In this document: positions 53,720 through 64,000 of the stretch, piece by piece
Numbering within the stretch: the stretch's first letter is position 1
Layout of the letters: every line of letters begins with the position of its first letter
Notes under the pieces: generated by a model
The model's input: only the letters and a program-made list of their open reading frames with translations
What the model was told of the DNA's origin: nothing
Databases searched by the model: none
Made by a program: the position numbers and the translations under genes
Assembly: GCA_010093485.1 (NCBI GenBank)
Contig: MU001502.1
Location: forward strand, 82,057 to 146,056
From: Karstenula rhodostoma CBS 690.94
Lineage: Eukaryota > Ascomycota > Dothideomycetes > Pleosporales > Didymosphaeriaceae
Direction of reading: 5' to 3'
DNA: 64,000 bases

Positions 53720-55082
53720 GCCTTGATACTGGAAGCTTATGGAGGTGAGTTGTTTGGCGCAAGCTTCATCAATAAAGCTTTCGAAGAAAAGCTTGAGCAT
53801 AAACTCAGGCACGAGATCTATCTGGTTGAGAACGGTAAGACAATCAAAAGCATCGTACAGAAATATTCTACAGTCTTCGAGAACAATGATAAGAGAAGAA
53901 TCGACGTCAACAACCCGAGTGCCACACTGCCAGCTGTCCAAATCGATTGTCTGAGAGAGAACCCACGAAAACTCTTCTACCAGAAACGGCTACAGCTCAG
54001 GCGGTAGGTCAACGGGTCTTGCTTTAGAAGCCTATCTCTCTAACGTCGAGCAGTAAAACGGTAAAAGACCTCTACCAACCATCATTGGATAAAGTAGAGG
54101 CTGTTCTGGCAAGTCAACTATAATGAGCAAGGCGCGCAGAACACACTGTGGAGAAGATAATACTTATTGGTGGCTTTGGACAATCGCCGTCTTTACAAAG
54201 TCATCTGAATAAATTCCTGGACGGGCGCACGAACATCAAAGGCTGACAGATGGAGATTATTGTCCCAAGGAATCCGCCAGTCACAATATCTCTAATCTCT
54301 GGTCCCAATAGCAGTATGGCTGAAAGCTTCACAGGTCCACCGCAGTCGCGAGGGGAGCAGTTCTCCGAGCGCTCAATAAGAGGCATGGACCCACCCGAGT
54401 CTCTCAATGCAGCTACGGGTTCCTGATGAGTGAACCGTACCAACCAGAGATTTACGAGGAACATATGATATGCAATGCCCGGATCAATAAGGCTGATGGC
54501 CAACGATACGTTGACGAAACCATTCGTTGGGTAATCCAGAGCGTAAGTGCTCTTCTATCCTAGATATCGAATTAGTTAGCTGACGACACTTGTATCAAGG
54601 GGATAGGGTAGACAACATGCAGGAATTCGCTTTTGATGTCAAGCATACTTTCCCTATCGATGTAGTACAACTTCAAGCCGCGGAGCAGTTATGGATGTCG
54701 GACAAGACTCATCCACTTCACTATAAGAGAACACATTCTTCGAAAAAAGTTACAGCCCTACTGACTAGTGATGTTCAATTCTAATCCTGGTATAGGCGCA
54801 AAGAAAATCGGGACAATCGTTGCCGATCTGACTGAGCTGAAGGATGAAGGTCTCGTCAAGGCTGAATCACCCTCGAGATTTAGCACTCATTCGCGGACCC
54901 ATAAGAAGAAGAAGCATTGGGTGATACACTACGAATTAGTGATGATCGTGGAGGGAAGGAGCGTCCGATTCGAAGAGCGATGGCCATCTAAGGGGAATCG
55001 GAAACCAGGCCAAAAACATGAGCGCCTTCTCGCTTCGGAACTTGTTGGTATCGCGTCAGCGTTCAAACCCGGGGCTGCATAG
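53720..55082 (+). pseudogene. Decayed fungal Hsp70-like (actin-like ATPase) gene
   Basis: Fragments in different plus-strand frames line up, in order, with the C-terminal two-thirds of the fungal Hsp70-like family. They are AYGGELFGASFINKAFEEKL (53738 on), VKDLYQPSLDKVEAVL (54060 on), the phosphate-binding VEKIILIGGFGQSPSL (54150 on), VARGAVLRALNKRHGP (about 54345), CSYGFLMSEPYQPEIYEEH (about 54410), ADGQRYVDETIRWVIQ (about 54490), GDRVDNMQEFAFDVKHTF (54600), and the C-terminal KKIGTIVADLTELK...IHYELVMIVEGR. An in-frame TGA interrupts just after the GGFG segment (54243). Frame changes occur around 54115-54150 and 54780, and the N-terminal ATPase subdomain is missing. Some gaps may be introns, but the stop and frame changes indicate a pseudogene. 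Confidence 0.75.
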
Positions 55083-55240
55083 TATCCACCATCTCTGTAA
55101 ACTGATGATAGATTTTCATATATTTGTTGAGCAATTCTATGCACGAAAATACCTGTCGTCCACCTGGCTTCGTGGTGCTCTTGCAATCTCAGTGTATCTT
55201 GCCTGCCGAGTATCATCAGTACCCTTTGATCCATCATGTG

Positions 55241-56002
55241 TCACTTTCGATACCACATCCTCGTCACTTTCGTCCTCCTCATCTTCTTCTGCAACTGAAA
55301 CATCCCATAAAGCAACGCCTCCGCCGTCGGCGGACACCCCGGCACATATATGTCCACCGGCACGATCCTATCCACGCCCCTCACCACACTGTAACTATAG
55401 TGATAATAGCCCCCTCCATTCGCACAGCTGCCCATACTGATCACCCATTTTGGATCTGGCATCTGGTCGTAACACATGCGAACTGCTGGCGCCATCTTGT
55501 TTGTTACCGTGCCAGCCACTATCATAACGTCTGCTTGACGGGGCGATGCGCGAAAGATAATGCCGAGGCGGTCTTGATCGTACCGAGGCGCTGAGCAGTG
55601 CATCATTTCGATAGCGCAGCAGGCGAGGCCGAAGCTAAGGGGCCAGAGGGAGGATTGGCGGGTCCAGGCGATGATTTGATCGGTGGTTGTTCTGGGTGAG
55701 TCAGTACGGCGTGTGTTTGGGCATGTATCTGATATCGAGTCCTTACAGAACATATTCTGCTACTGAAGTTGGTGATGGGGCGGCTAGGGAACGAGTAGGT
55801 TGTGGCTGACTCGTTGAAGAGGAGTGGCGCAGAGAGTTTGCCGCAAGTGAATTTGTTACCAACGCGAATGAGTTCGGTGTTGGGAGGACTGAATTCCTTT
55901 GTATGGAGGCTCTAAGCGTTTCAATATTGACACGAGGACGAGAGCCGTATAGTACGTACCATTTCGAAAAGCATGCCGGACAATGCTCGGCCTTATAGAC
56001 AT
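55241..56002 (-). CDS. NDUFS7: NADH:ubiquinone oxidoreductase 20-kDa subunit (PSST/NDUFS7/NuoB)
   Basis: Three exons on the minus strand (56002-55960, 55909-55747, 55691-55241; introns 50 and 55 bp) give 218 aa. I chose the start at 56002 because it yields [20 protein letters not shown], a basic, Ser-rich mitochondrial presequence, and joins in frame. The longer ATG frame from 56018 does not splice without a stop. The mature domain begins around [21 protein letters not shown]. All four ligands of the iron-sulphur cluster N2 are present: the CC pair in [11 protein letters not shown], the Cys in [10 protein letters not shown], and the Cys in YVPGCPPT. This subunit passes electrons to ubiquinone in respiratory complex I of the inner mitochondrial membrane. 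It is divergent from the neighbouring transcription factor. Confidence 0.94.
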
Positions 56003-56293
56003 GAGTGCGCCTCTTCAAGAACTGTGTGGGTTGGATTCACAAAGGCGTTTGGAGTTCGATCTATCTTGTGAGCATAGAGTTGAACCGCAATGAGTTGCTG
56101 ACACGAGCAGGCAGTAGGTCCAAAATATGGAATTAGATTCAGTGCTTCTGACAGAGAGGAAGTTCCAAGGAGAAGTGCTGCCACAGGATGAGGTGGGTAC
56201 CATCCGCATTTGTTCGCTTTAGGGAAAGCGCAGCTAGTGCAGCGCGGAGAAAACCCACACTCGGGAAAAGCCCACTTGGTGAACGCCCACCTA
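56003..56293. promoter_or_regulatory. Head-to-head promoter (complex I subunit / transcription factor)
   Basis: 291 bp separates the start codons of two divergently transcribed genes. No specific element was recognised. Confidence 0.4.
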
Positions 56294-58393
56294 ATGACAC
56301 CGTCACCCCACATGTCGGACGCAACCTCCATACCTGTCAAAGGCCGAACATATCAGTGCAAGATATGTAGAAAGTCTTTCAATTCCAGCAGCCATCTTCG
56401 GCGCCACGAGAGCAGTCGTGAGTTAAAGTGCCATGAAGCGCGGCAACCATCAAATCCTCATCGCGAACCTAGATTCTCGAGATCCTTTACCGCATTGCCC
56501 GTTCTGCGGTCGTGGCTTCCTGCGCCAGTAAGCTCCACCAAAATTTTCCTTTAAAAGGCTCTTTATGGTTGACACAATGCAGCGATGCCCTTCGGCGACA
56601 CTTCAAAACGTGTTCCAAAAAGGGAGAGACCGAACTGGTGTCTTCGCCGAAGCGAGGAAGGCGGCGCCATGCATGCAATCATTGCCACGCAAAGAAGATC
56701 CAATGCGATGGGAAGGAACCTTGCGGACGCTGCTCGTTGAGCCAAGCTGAATGCTCCTACATGCGAAAGTCTCCAGGTGCGGTGATAACATGTCTCGATC
56801 GAACGTCCAATGAGGGGATTTCAAACCCTGTAGGCGATGCTTGCGCTGATCAGTCTCGCTTTTCGTTGCCCTTCTTGCTCAGCTACACGGACTCCAGGTT
56901 CGAATCGATCACGTATGCGTTCGCAGCCTCAGGCGCGCATGTCGAGACTGTGTTCAACGAGGAATATGACCCGCTTGACGGCACATTTGCCAGACCAAGT
57001 GAAGGGAATCACACATTGTGGACCGATGGTGCCATTCTCCAAGCTCGAGTCGACGAGATAACCCAGGCACTCGCTTCTCAGCACCAATTGGATACTGGTG
57101 CACCCAGTACCAATGACCAGTTTCCACTCGACACAGCCAGACAAGTGTTCACTCCACACACCTTGCTGTGCTATGTCTCAGCCTATTTCCGATATTTCCA
57201 TCCGCACTTCGCTTTCATCCACAGGCCCACGTTCGACATTCATCACGCTTCCCTGCCGCTGCTACTCGCGGTCGCACTTGCCGGATCAGCACACTCTCCA
57301 CCCACAGACGATGCGTTGTCAGCTCCTTGTCTCTACAGTGTGGCGGAGGAATATATCTTTCGATGCCTGCACGACATGGTTGACATGCGTGCCGAGGTTA
57401 ATGATGTAGTCATCCAGACGCTTCAAGCCGCTGTGTTGATCAACGCACTGCTGTACAGTTCGACTGACCAGGCCATAGCTCGGAGAGGGCTTTTCCACCG
57501 GTTTCCAGCCTTGGTCACCTCTGTGAGATCCTTAGTTCTGCTGGAATCGAGACGGACGATGCCTTTGTACGATATGTCGTGGGGGCAGTTCATCGCCGAA
57601 GAAAGCAAGATAAGGCGAGTCGCAGTGAACAGAGCTCATGTAAAATAATACCAGCTGACTCGAACAGGACAGCTGCCGCTGTATTCTTTTCGGGCGGAAT
57701 AAGCACCATCACTTTTAACAACGCCGTGCAGCTCCCAGTGACCGAGATGGTCGGCGATCTCCCATGCGCCGATGCGCTATTCGAAGTTCCATCACCGGAT
57801 GAATTCACGCAGCTACTCATGAGTACTACCTGCGATACAGCGCAAAGTCTTAGTTTGAAAGAGTGGGTGCTGTTATATCTCGAGGACAGCTGGCCGGGAC
57901 GTGAGGTCAAAATGTTGACTTCAACCGACCCCAAGCTTTTGACTATACACATAATCGGTGGGTATTCTCTGCGTCTCACCTGCAGGGGCGTGATGATCGC
58001 TCCACCTCTTTAGAGGTAGCCCAGGACACAACGAGCTTCGAGATCATCAACACAACATTGTAGCCCAAAAGACTTCATACAACTGACCAAGCTACAGCTC
58101 TCCATTCCATCATATATGCTGCACGAACAAGTCTTCTGACCTTTTCTTCATATACCACTCTCCTCCGTGCAACGGATCGCTGGAAGGAACTACACAACCT
58201 TGTATACGCACGGAACAATGCAAGCGAAACGCAACTCGTGGGGTTTGTGAAATACAGCGTCGAGCTGTGGTGGCTTGCGCGAAAGCTTCTTGAACTAGCG
58301 CATGCGGGGAAGGAAGGGTGTAGGTATCTAACCGGTACGCCTACGGATTCGCGACGAGATTTGCGGGAGTTTGTCGAAAGCTATGCGCAGTAG
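56294..58393 (+). CDS. C2H2 plus Zn2Cys6 transcription factor
   Basis: Five exons (56294-56417, 56473-56527, 56583-57614, 57668-57957, 58098-58393) give 598 aa. The first three restore two zinc fingers, YQCKICRKSFNSSSHLRRHESSH and a CCHC-like HCPFCGRGFLRHDALRRHFKTC. A Zn2Cys6 binuclear cluster follows, CNHCHAKKIQCDGKEPCGRC...C (spacing Cx2Cx6Cx5Cx2Cx6C). Then comes a long helical fungal-specific regulatory domain (PF04082 type) with LLCYVSAYFRYFHPHFAFIHRPTF and the end LVGFVKYSVELWWLARKLLEL. Mixed C2H2+Zn2Cys6 regulators are a known small class. An ATG at 56312 is an alternative start. Intron 3 appears to use a GC donor (57615). Intron 4 is long (140 bp), and its borders are the least certain part. 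Confidence 0.85.
57615..57667 (+). other. Putative GC-AG intron
   Basis: The donor is ATAAG|GCGAGT and the acceptor GAACAG, 53 bp. It joins EESKIR to TAAAVFFSGGISTITF in frame, the sequence expected for this regulator family. No GT site in the right phase exists in this position. Confidence 0.6.
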
Positions 58394-59664
58394 GGGGGAT
58401 CCTGTAAGCGGGATGCCATGTGGTTGTGCATAGCAACAGTGGTGCTCTCGTATGTGTGAGTATCGTGGATACCGGATCAGAGAACAACTTGGGTCGCTCA
58501 TCGCAGCCTGAGTCACCCTAGGCTATACCATCGCATGATTAACTCTTGGATGCTTATGAAGTTGTAGAACTTCTAGCTAATCCCAGAGGCTTGAGTACAA
58601 TACAGTCACCTTCGAAAATTAGTACAGAGGTCTTTCGACCCCAACTGTCTAGCCGTGCTTGATCCTCAACAGCCTATAATTGATAGGAATAGTCCTAAAT
58701 GGAGAGCTTGAGCTTATATAGTCATCACTGTTTTACCAACTCAACTCCACTCTCCCCACCCATCCAACATTGCCTGCATTCCCATCCGTCCGACTGAACT
58801 TCTCTCCAGCCGACCCACCCATCCCCATCAGATGAGCTCCGCCATCCCAGAAAAGCACAGCATATAATCGATGACAGAACAGAGATGCAGCACTGTGATT
58901 GGGCCACCCCACGAATTGACCAATCATCTCCCCAACCCCGTGCTTCTCCCACCCCATCCTATCCCATCCCATCCTCGGTGCAAAGCATTGCTTTTGCAGT
59001 TACACGGGCAGCGACGGCGATGACGATCGCATCCCGCGCTCTCACTGCTCTGTCGAATCGAAGCTGCTCAACGTGCAGCGCAGCTAGGTCATCCCGCATC
59101 ACCAGCGCCGGCATAGGCCAAAGCGCGATTGGACTAGTGCGCGCAGACACGCCCGTTGCGCGTTGCAGCCTCTCCATCGAATATCTGCAGGGCAATCTAG
59201 GGAAGGAGATACCGGCAGCACCGCGCTTCACTTCGACTTCACCCTCTGGTATCGGCGGGAAAACCATCGTTTCGTGGAAGCAGCAAGCCCCTTACTCGCG
59301 ACGACTACCTACCGATTTTGTCTACCGGGCCTTCAATGCCTGCCCAGCACGACATGGAAGGATGTCGATCCCATCTTGTGATCCGCACGTCCATGACACA
59401 CGCCCTGCATGCCTGCATTGCATCCCCCCCACACGCATCCGAGATATGCACGACGCCATCACCACCACCCGTCTTCCCACACTACGCACTCTGCAGCATC
59501 ACAGAGCTTCATACAGAAGCTCTGTGGCGCACAGAGGCAGTCCTCCCCATCCATCCTATCCTATCGCTGAGCGCACGTGTGTACGCCATCATCCCGCACC
59601 ACCCACGCACACAGGCGTCGCAGCTAACAAGAGCAATCAATTCCCTCCCACATCATCCCCTCAC

Positions 59665-59689
59665 TTCGTTTCGTTTCGTTTCGTTTCGT
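59665..59689 (+). repeat. Microsatellite (TTCGT)5
   Basis: Five perfect copies of the pentamer TTCGT, flanked by C-rich sequence. No coding role. Confidence 0.85.
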
Positions 59690-59834
59690 TTCCCCATCCC
59701 CATCTCCCAACCCCAACCCACCCATCGCCAAGCACACGGAATGAACAATCTCAATCTCCCAATAACACTAAACACTAAACACTAAACCCAACGCCAAAAA
59801 ACCCAGCGATAAACCACAAAACACATTGCCAATA

Positions 59835-59855
59835 CAAATGACAAATGACAAATGA
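59835..59855 (+). repeat. Microsatellite (CAAATGA)3
   Basis: Three perfect copies of a 7-base unit followed by a partial copy. Confidence 0.85.
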
Positions 59856-60003
59856 CAAAGACCAAGCTCAAGCTCCCACTCCAACTCCCACCCGACTCGG
59901 CCATTTTCCTCTCGCCTCGACTTACTTACTTAGTGCGGCTCCTATCGCCGCCGTCCCGCCGCCCGTGGAGAAAGGGAAGAAAAAAAAAATAAGAGCAGCG
60001 CTT

Positions 60004-60027
60004 AACCAAACCAAACCAAACCAAACC
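60004..60027 (+). repeat. Microsatellite (AACCA)4-5
   Basis: A period-5 run of AACCA, with a partial last unit. Confidence 0.85.
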
Positions 60028-60420
60028 CTTCCCATCCCATCTCACCTAGTCTAGTCTAGCGTGAAACTCGCAGATTTTTCCCGCGCCAGACCCAAAGACC
60101 AAGAGGAAGCTTACCCGAGCGAGGGAGAGAGTGAGGGCTCGGCGTCGAATTGCACGTCGCAGTAGATAGACAGACCACAAAACATCAATCACGATGCACT
60201 GAACTCACACAATCACAGACACACACGTAGCAGTAAACTTGAATGTTCAGACAGTAAATTAGAAATTAGGCGCTTTCAACTCGTCCCCTAGGCAGACTTG
60301 TCTTAACTGTCGCGCCTTTCCCTTTCCTTGCTGTAAAGCAGCGTGGTTATTCAACATGCGTACATCGTCCCCTGACTCAATATACAAAAAAACACTGGCA
60401 TGTACACTGGTATCTCAATT

Positions 60421-63400
60421 CTACTCGTCATCCTCATCCTCCACAGCACGCGTCGCAAGGACGTATCGGTCCACGCCGTGCTTGTCCTTGCCGTGCTCGA
60501 GCGACAGCTTGCCGAGGGCAGCGAGCATGTTCTCAATGGCAGGGTTCTTGCGAGTGCGGTCCTTGCGACCGAGATCGTTGAGCCAGGTGATCTGGTTGAG
60601 GAGGTAGTACACCATGGCGATGACAATGGTGACACCGATCGAGTAGGCCCAGACAACAACGACGGTGACAACGTCAACCCAGCCGTCGGCGCGGAAGTTG
60701 TAGGTGGAGGCAGGGTCGGTCTGGTAAAGACCGCCCGAGAGCCAACCGAAGAGACAGAAGATGGTAGCCATGACATCGACAGCGAAGATGGCAAAGACGA
60801 GCTGGAACGAAGGCCAGGTCTTGCCGCCACGGGTGACGAAGATGAGCCAGTTCTCAGTGAGGGCGACCTCGAGGAAGAGAATCTCCTGGATGGAACCAAA
60901 GTTCTGAATGATACCGCCGTTGGGGAGGAAAAGGGTGCCACGGATGACCCAGGTACCGAGAGCGAGCAAAACGCCGAGGACGACGGAAATGAACCAGATC
61001 TTGGGCAATTGCCACTCGACAGGGCGGGCCTCGGAGTAAGCGTTCTAGGAGAGTCAGTAAAAGTGAGGATATTGCAGTGTGGTGGAACTTACATCGTAGG
61101 CAACGGCGACGGTGGCCAGATCGGCGAAGAGGGCGATGAAGACGATGAGCTCAGCACGGATGGTCTCGTTGATGATGATCATGGAGGTGACAAGGTAGAG
61201 CTCGAGATGGAGACAGAGAGCAATACGGTACTGGATGTAAGCCTTCATGCGCTGGAAAATTTGACGGGCGATCTTGATGGCCAAGACGATGGTGGAAAGA
61301 CCCGGGGCGAGGAAAACGATATCAGCGGCAGCCTGAGCAGCCTCCGTGGAACCTTCGACAGCGATACCGCAATCGGCCTTCTTGAGCGAGGGAGCGTCGT
61401 TGACACCGTCACCAGTCATGGCAGTCAAGTGACCACGCTGTTGCAGCATCTCGACGACCTGGTACTTGTGCTCGGGGAAAACTTCAGCGAAACCGTCGGC
61501 ACGCTCGACAAGATCGTGCTGAGTGGTACCGGAGAGACCGCCGTGGATAAGCTTAGTAGAGTTGTAGACCTTGGTACCGAGAGCAAGCATCTTGCAGGTT
61601 TCCTTAGCGATAGCGATAGCGTCACCAGTCAACATCTTGACGGGAACACCAAGCTGCTGAGCCTCGACGATGGTCTGAGCGGTATCCTCACGGGGAGGGT
61701 CGAACATAGAGAGAAGACCGAGGAGGATCCAGTCACCGCCGTTCTTCTGGTAAGCGACACCAAGGGAACGGAAACCACGCCTAGCGAAATCGGCAGCCTT
61801 GTCACGGAAGAGCCTGGCGGTCTCCTCGTCGCAGTTGGAGAGGTTGAGAATAGCCTTGGGAGCTCCCTTGGCGCAGACGTACTTGTCACCACCCATGTGG
61901 CAGATGGTTGTGATGCGCTTGGAGACGGGGTCGAAGGGAGTGAACTTCTCAGTCTTCCAGCCCTGGTTGAGGATCTCGCGGGCCTTGGGGTAGCGGCGGA
62001 TGGTGAGGAGCGTAACCTTGTCAATGGGGTCGAGCGACTTGAGGTTGTGGGAAGAAGCAAGAGCAGCGACAGCCATCATCCAGTTAACGTCCTGGCCCTC
62101 GGCGACGTAGGGCTCGCGGATGGAGAGCTGGTTGGCGGTGAGAGTACCGGTCTTGTCAGAGCAGAGAACGTCAACACCAGCGAGGGACTCGATGGCAGTA
62201 AGCTTCTGGACAATGGCCCTTTCCTTGGCGAGGTATGCGGCACCGACGGCGAGTGTGGTGGTCGTGACGACGGGGAGACCGACAGGGACACCGACGATGA
62301 GGAGGATCAAAGCGTAGTGGAGAAGGGTGACGGAGCTCTCGGTTCCACCGCGATGAGTAGCGATACCCAAGTGGCGGAAGAAACCACCGATCCAGGCAGC
62401 GAGGATGAAGAACATGACGAGGACGAGAAGAGCGGTACCGATGGAGTTCATGATGGCCTTGAAATGACCTGCGATGGATTAGCTGGTGCTCGATGGAATT
62501 TCAGTGCAATACAACGTACCCTGGTCCTTGGCTCCCTGAACAAGACTGGCGGTGCGACCGACGAAGGAGTGCCTGGCGGTGGTGAGGGCGATACCGTAGG
62601 CCTTGCCGCGCTTGCAGCCGGTGGTGTAGTAGGCAACCTCGCCCATGTACTTGTCGACGGCGAGGGACTCTCCGGTGATGGCAGACTGGTCGGTGGCAAC
62701 GAGGGAGTGTCCCTGGGAGATGGGGCGCTCCTCGTCAATGTTCTCGTCGTCCTTTTCATCCTCGGGGTCGGAAGAGTCATCGAAGAGGTCCTCCTCCTTC
62801 ATCTGGAGGTAGCGCTCAAAGTCCTCGGGGGTGTCGTAGTTGCAGATCAGGCGGACATCGGCAGGGCAGGTCTGGCCTTCCTCGATGATGATGATATCAC
62901 CAGGGACGATTTCGCGGGCGAGGATGGTCTGCTCGCCACCGTCACGGACAACGGTGGCCTTCATGGCAATGTCACCACGGAGAGAAGCGACGACGTCGGC
63001 AGCCTGCTTTTCCTGGTACCAGCCGACGAAGGCGTTGAGAAGAAGAATACCGCAGATGACACCGAAATCGACCCAATCGCCGAGACCGGCAGCGAGCAGG
63101 GCGGCGAGTTCCATGATGTAGAGAATGGGACCTTGGAAGTAGCTGAGGAATTGCTTGAGGAGGTTAGTCTTCTCCGTCGCAAGCTCGTTGAAGCCAAAGC
63201 GCTTGCGGCGGCTCTCCACCTCGGAGGTGGTGATACCCTGGCGGATGTCGCTGTTGAGCATCTGCGGATGGGGTCAGCGTGTGCCATTGCGACGTCAGTC
63301 GGGGGTTTGGGGATGGGTACATCATCGGGGACGACAGAGGCGTCGGCGACGGCAGGGCCCTTGCCGCTGGAGGCCCAGAACTTCCACCAGGGCTTCTTCT

Positions 63401-63575
63401 CCTCGACGGGCTTGTGCTCGAGCTGGGCGGCGCGCGGGTCGCGGTAGAACTGGATGTACTTTTGGAGGGCGGCATACTCGTCCATGCCCTCAAAGGCCGT
63501 CAGCGACACGATGGACTTTGAGCGGGTCGCGACCGAGGCATTGCGCTCGATCTCTTCGCTGTGACCGCGAGCCAT
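60421..63575 (-). CDS. PMA1: Plasma membrane H+-transporting P-type ATPase
   Basis: Four exons on the minus strand (63575-63321, 63261-62520, 62468-61093, 61044-60421; introns 59, 51 and 48 bp) give 998 aa. It is a P3A-type proton pump. The actuator motif TGESLAVDK is present, as is the phosphorylation site CSDKTGTLT with D437. The nucleotide/hinge motifs MLTGDAIAIAKETC and GDGVNDAPSLKKADCGIAVEG are also present. About ten membrane helices are predicted. It exports protons using ATP, making the plasma membrane potential and setting cytosolic pH. The pump is about 80 residues longer than typical fungal Pma1 (~920). The extra length is an extended N-terminus (WWKFW basic/aromatic segment) and an acidic insertion of about 40 residues just before the TGES loop (roughly residues 226-265). 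The C-terminus ends in acidic EDEDDE. The start is the ATG at 63575. Confidence 0.97.
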
Positions 63576-64000
63576 GGTGAAAGAATGCTGCAAGGAAAGG
63601 CTATCTCATTCAATTGCAGGCAACCAGCGAGAGGTGTTGGGGAGGTGTTGTCGAGGGAGGCACACTCTGCTGCACTGCACTGCTTGGGCGGACAAAGGAA
63701 GCGGCACGAGAGAGAGAGGTTCCGAGGCAGCGAGGGGAAGGCACGCTTTATCACGGCGGGCTTGCTGGAGCGCACGCACGGGCCCTGCTTCCGCGTTGGG
63801 TGGTCTACGTCAAAAACTTCAACCTGGCTGCAGGCCGCGCCGATGCGAGCGTCCATCAGGTTTCCGACCTATCCGATTGCCTCTGGCGGCGCACTGGCCG
63901 CCATGCTGTTGTAAAATACCTCGCTCTCATCACATAGCGCCCGAAGCAGGCAAGTGGTCGGTAGCTCGCAGGACGCCGAGGCGTGAGCTACCCCAGCCGA
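63576..64000. promoter_or_regulatory. Upstream region of PMA1
   Basis: 425 bp at the window edge holding the presumed promoter and leader of the proton pump on the minus strand. The sequence is rich in GA/CT stretches; no specific motif was assigned. No other gene begins here. Confidence 0.4.

Larger units (their letters stand above)
58394..60420. other. Two-kilobase spacer with short tandem repeats
   Basis: Spacer between the transcription factor and PMA1, which converge here. It is pyrimidine-rich on the plus strand, which makes long open frames without meaning (for example 58885-59778). Three short tandem repeats are listed separately. The right-hand few hundred bases are presumably the 3' untranslated region of PMA1. 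Confidence 0.5.

Noticed and set aside
58885..59778. A 297-codon plus-strand open frame
   Set aside because: Ser/Thr/Pro/His-rich translation of a pyrimidine-rich spacer with microsatellites; no domain.
60400..63447. A 1015-codon plus-strand open frame
   Set aside because: It lies antisense to PMA1 and runs through all three of its introns. Biased codon use of the highly expressed gene explains the lack of stops; the composition (Gly, Asp, Val, Glu) matches the complement of PMA1 codons.

Overview
The window is nuclear DNA of a filamentous ascomycete (Pezizomycotina). Genes are split by very short introns (45-86 bp, nearly all GT-AG). The proteins are fungal in type: a Pfam AA9-type LPMO, a C2H2+Zn2Cys6 regulator, a Pff1-type vacuolar protease and a Pma1 proton pump. 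A dispersed single 5S rRNA gene and an intron-bearing tRNA gene fit the same group. The overall feel is Dothideomycetes, but that class assignment is inference only. There are no bacterial operons, CRISPR arrays or complete transposons.

Layout. 1-11 kb: a Baeyer-Villiger monooxygenase, two uncharacterised proteins and a 924-aa repetitive coiled-coil protein. 11.9-14.2 kb: a secreted GH3 beta-glucosidase. 16.3-26.3 kb: a small unknown gene, then what I read as one very large gene (two long open frames joined by a 50-bp intron). It encodes about 2744 aa with a multi-pass membrane core, Pro/Ser-rich low complexity, and a tail of repeated UBA-like helices and U1/matrin-type zinc fingers. 27.5-34.6 kb: a methyltransferase-like protein, tRNA-Thr(CGU), a PEBP-family gene that looks broken, and a divergent pair of BTB-like unknown proteins. 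34.7-43.8 kb: a six-exon cytochrome P450, a membrane-anchored coiled-coil protein, and the Pff1-type M28 protease.

45.6-51.3 kb: a small cysteine-rich secreted protein, a five-exon cyclase-family enzyme, a DHH/RecJ-like phosphoesterase with a probable mitochondrial leader ahead of a nuclear-type start, a small unknown gene, and an AA9 LPMO. 51.3-55.2 kb is gene-poor and holds the 5S rRNA gene and a decayed Hsp70-like pseudogene. 55.2-63.6 kb: the complex I 20-kDa subunit head-to-head with a C2H2+Zn2Cys6 transcription factor, then a 2-kb repeat-bearing spacer and the plasma membrane H+-ATPase.

The genes do not form an evident pathway or biosynthetic cluster. The beta-glucosidase and LPMO are both plant cell-wall degradation functions but lie 36 kb apart. 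The BVMO and P450 are tailoring-type oxidases without a backbone enzyme nearby. Exon coordinates were derived by hand from splice consensus and reading-frame continuity; they have not been checked against transcripts or databases.
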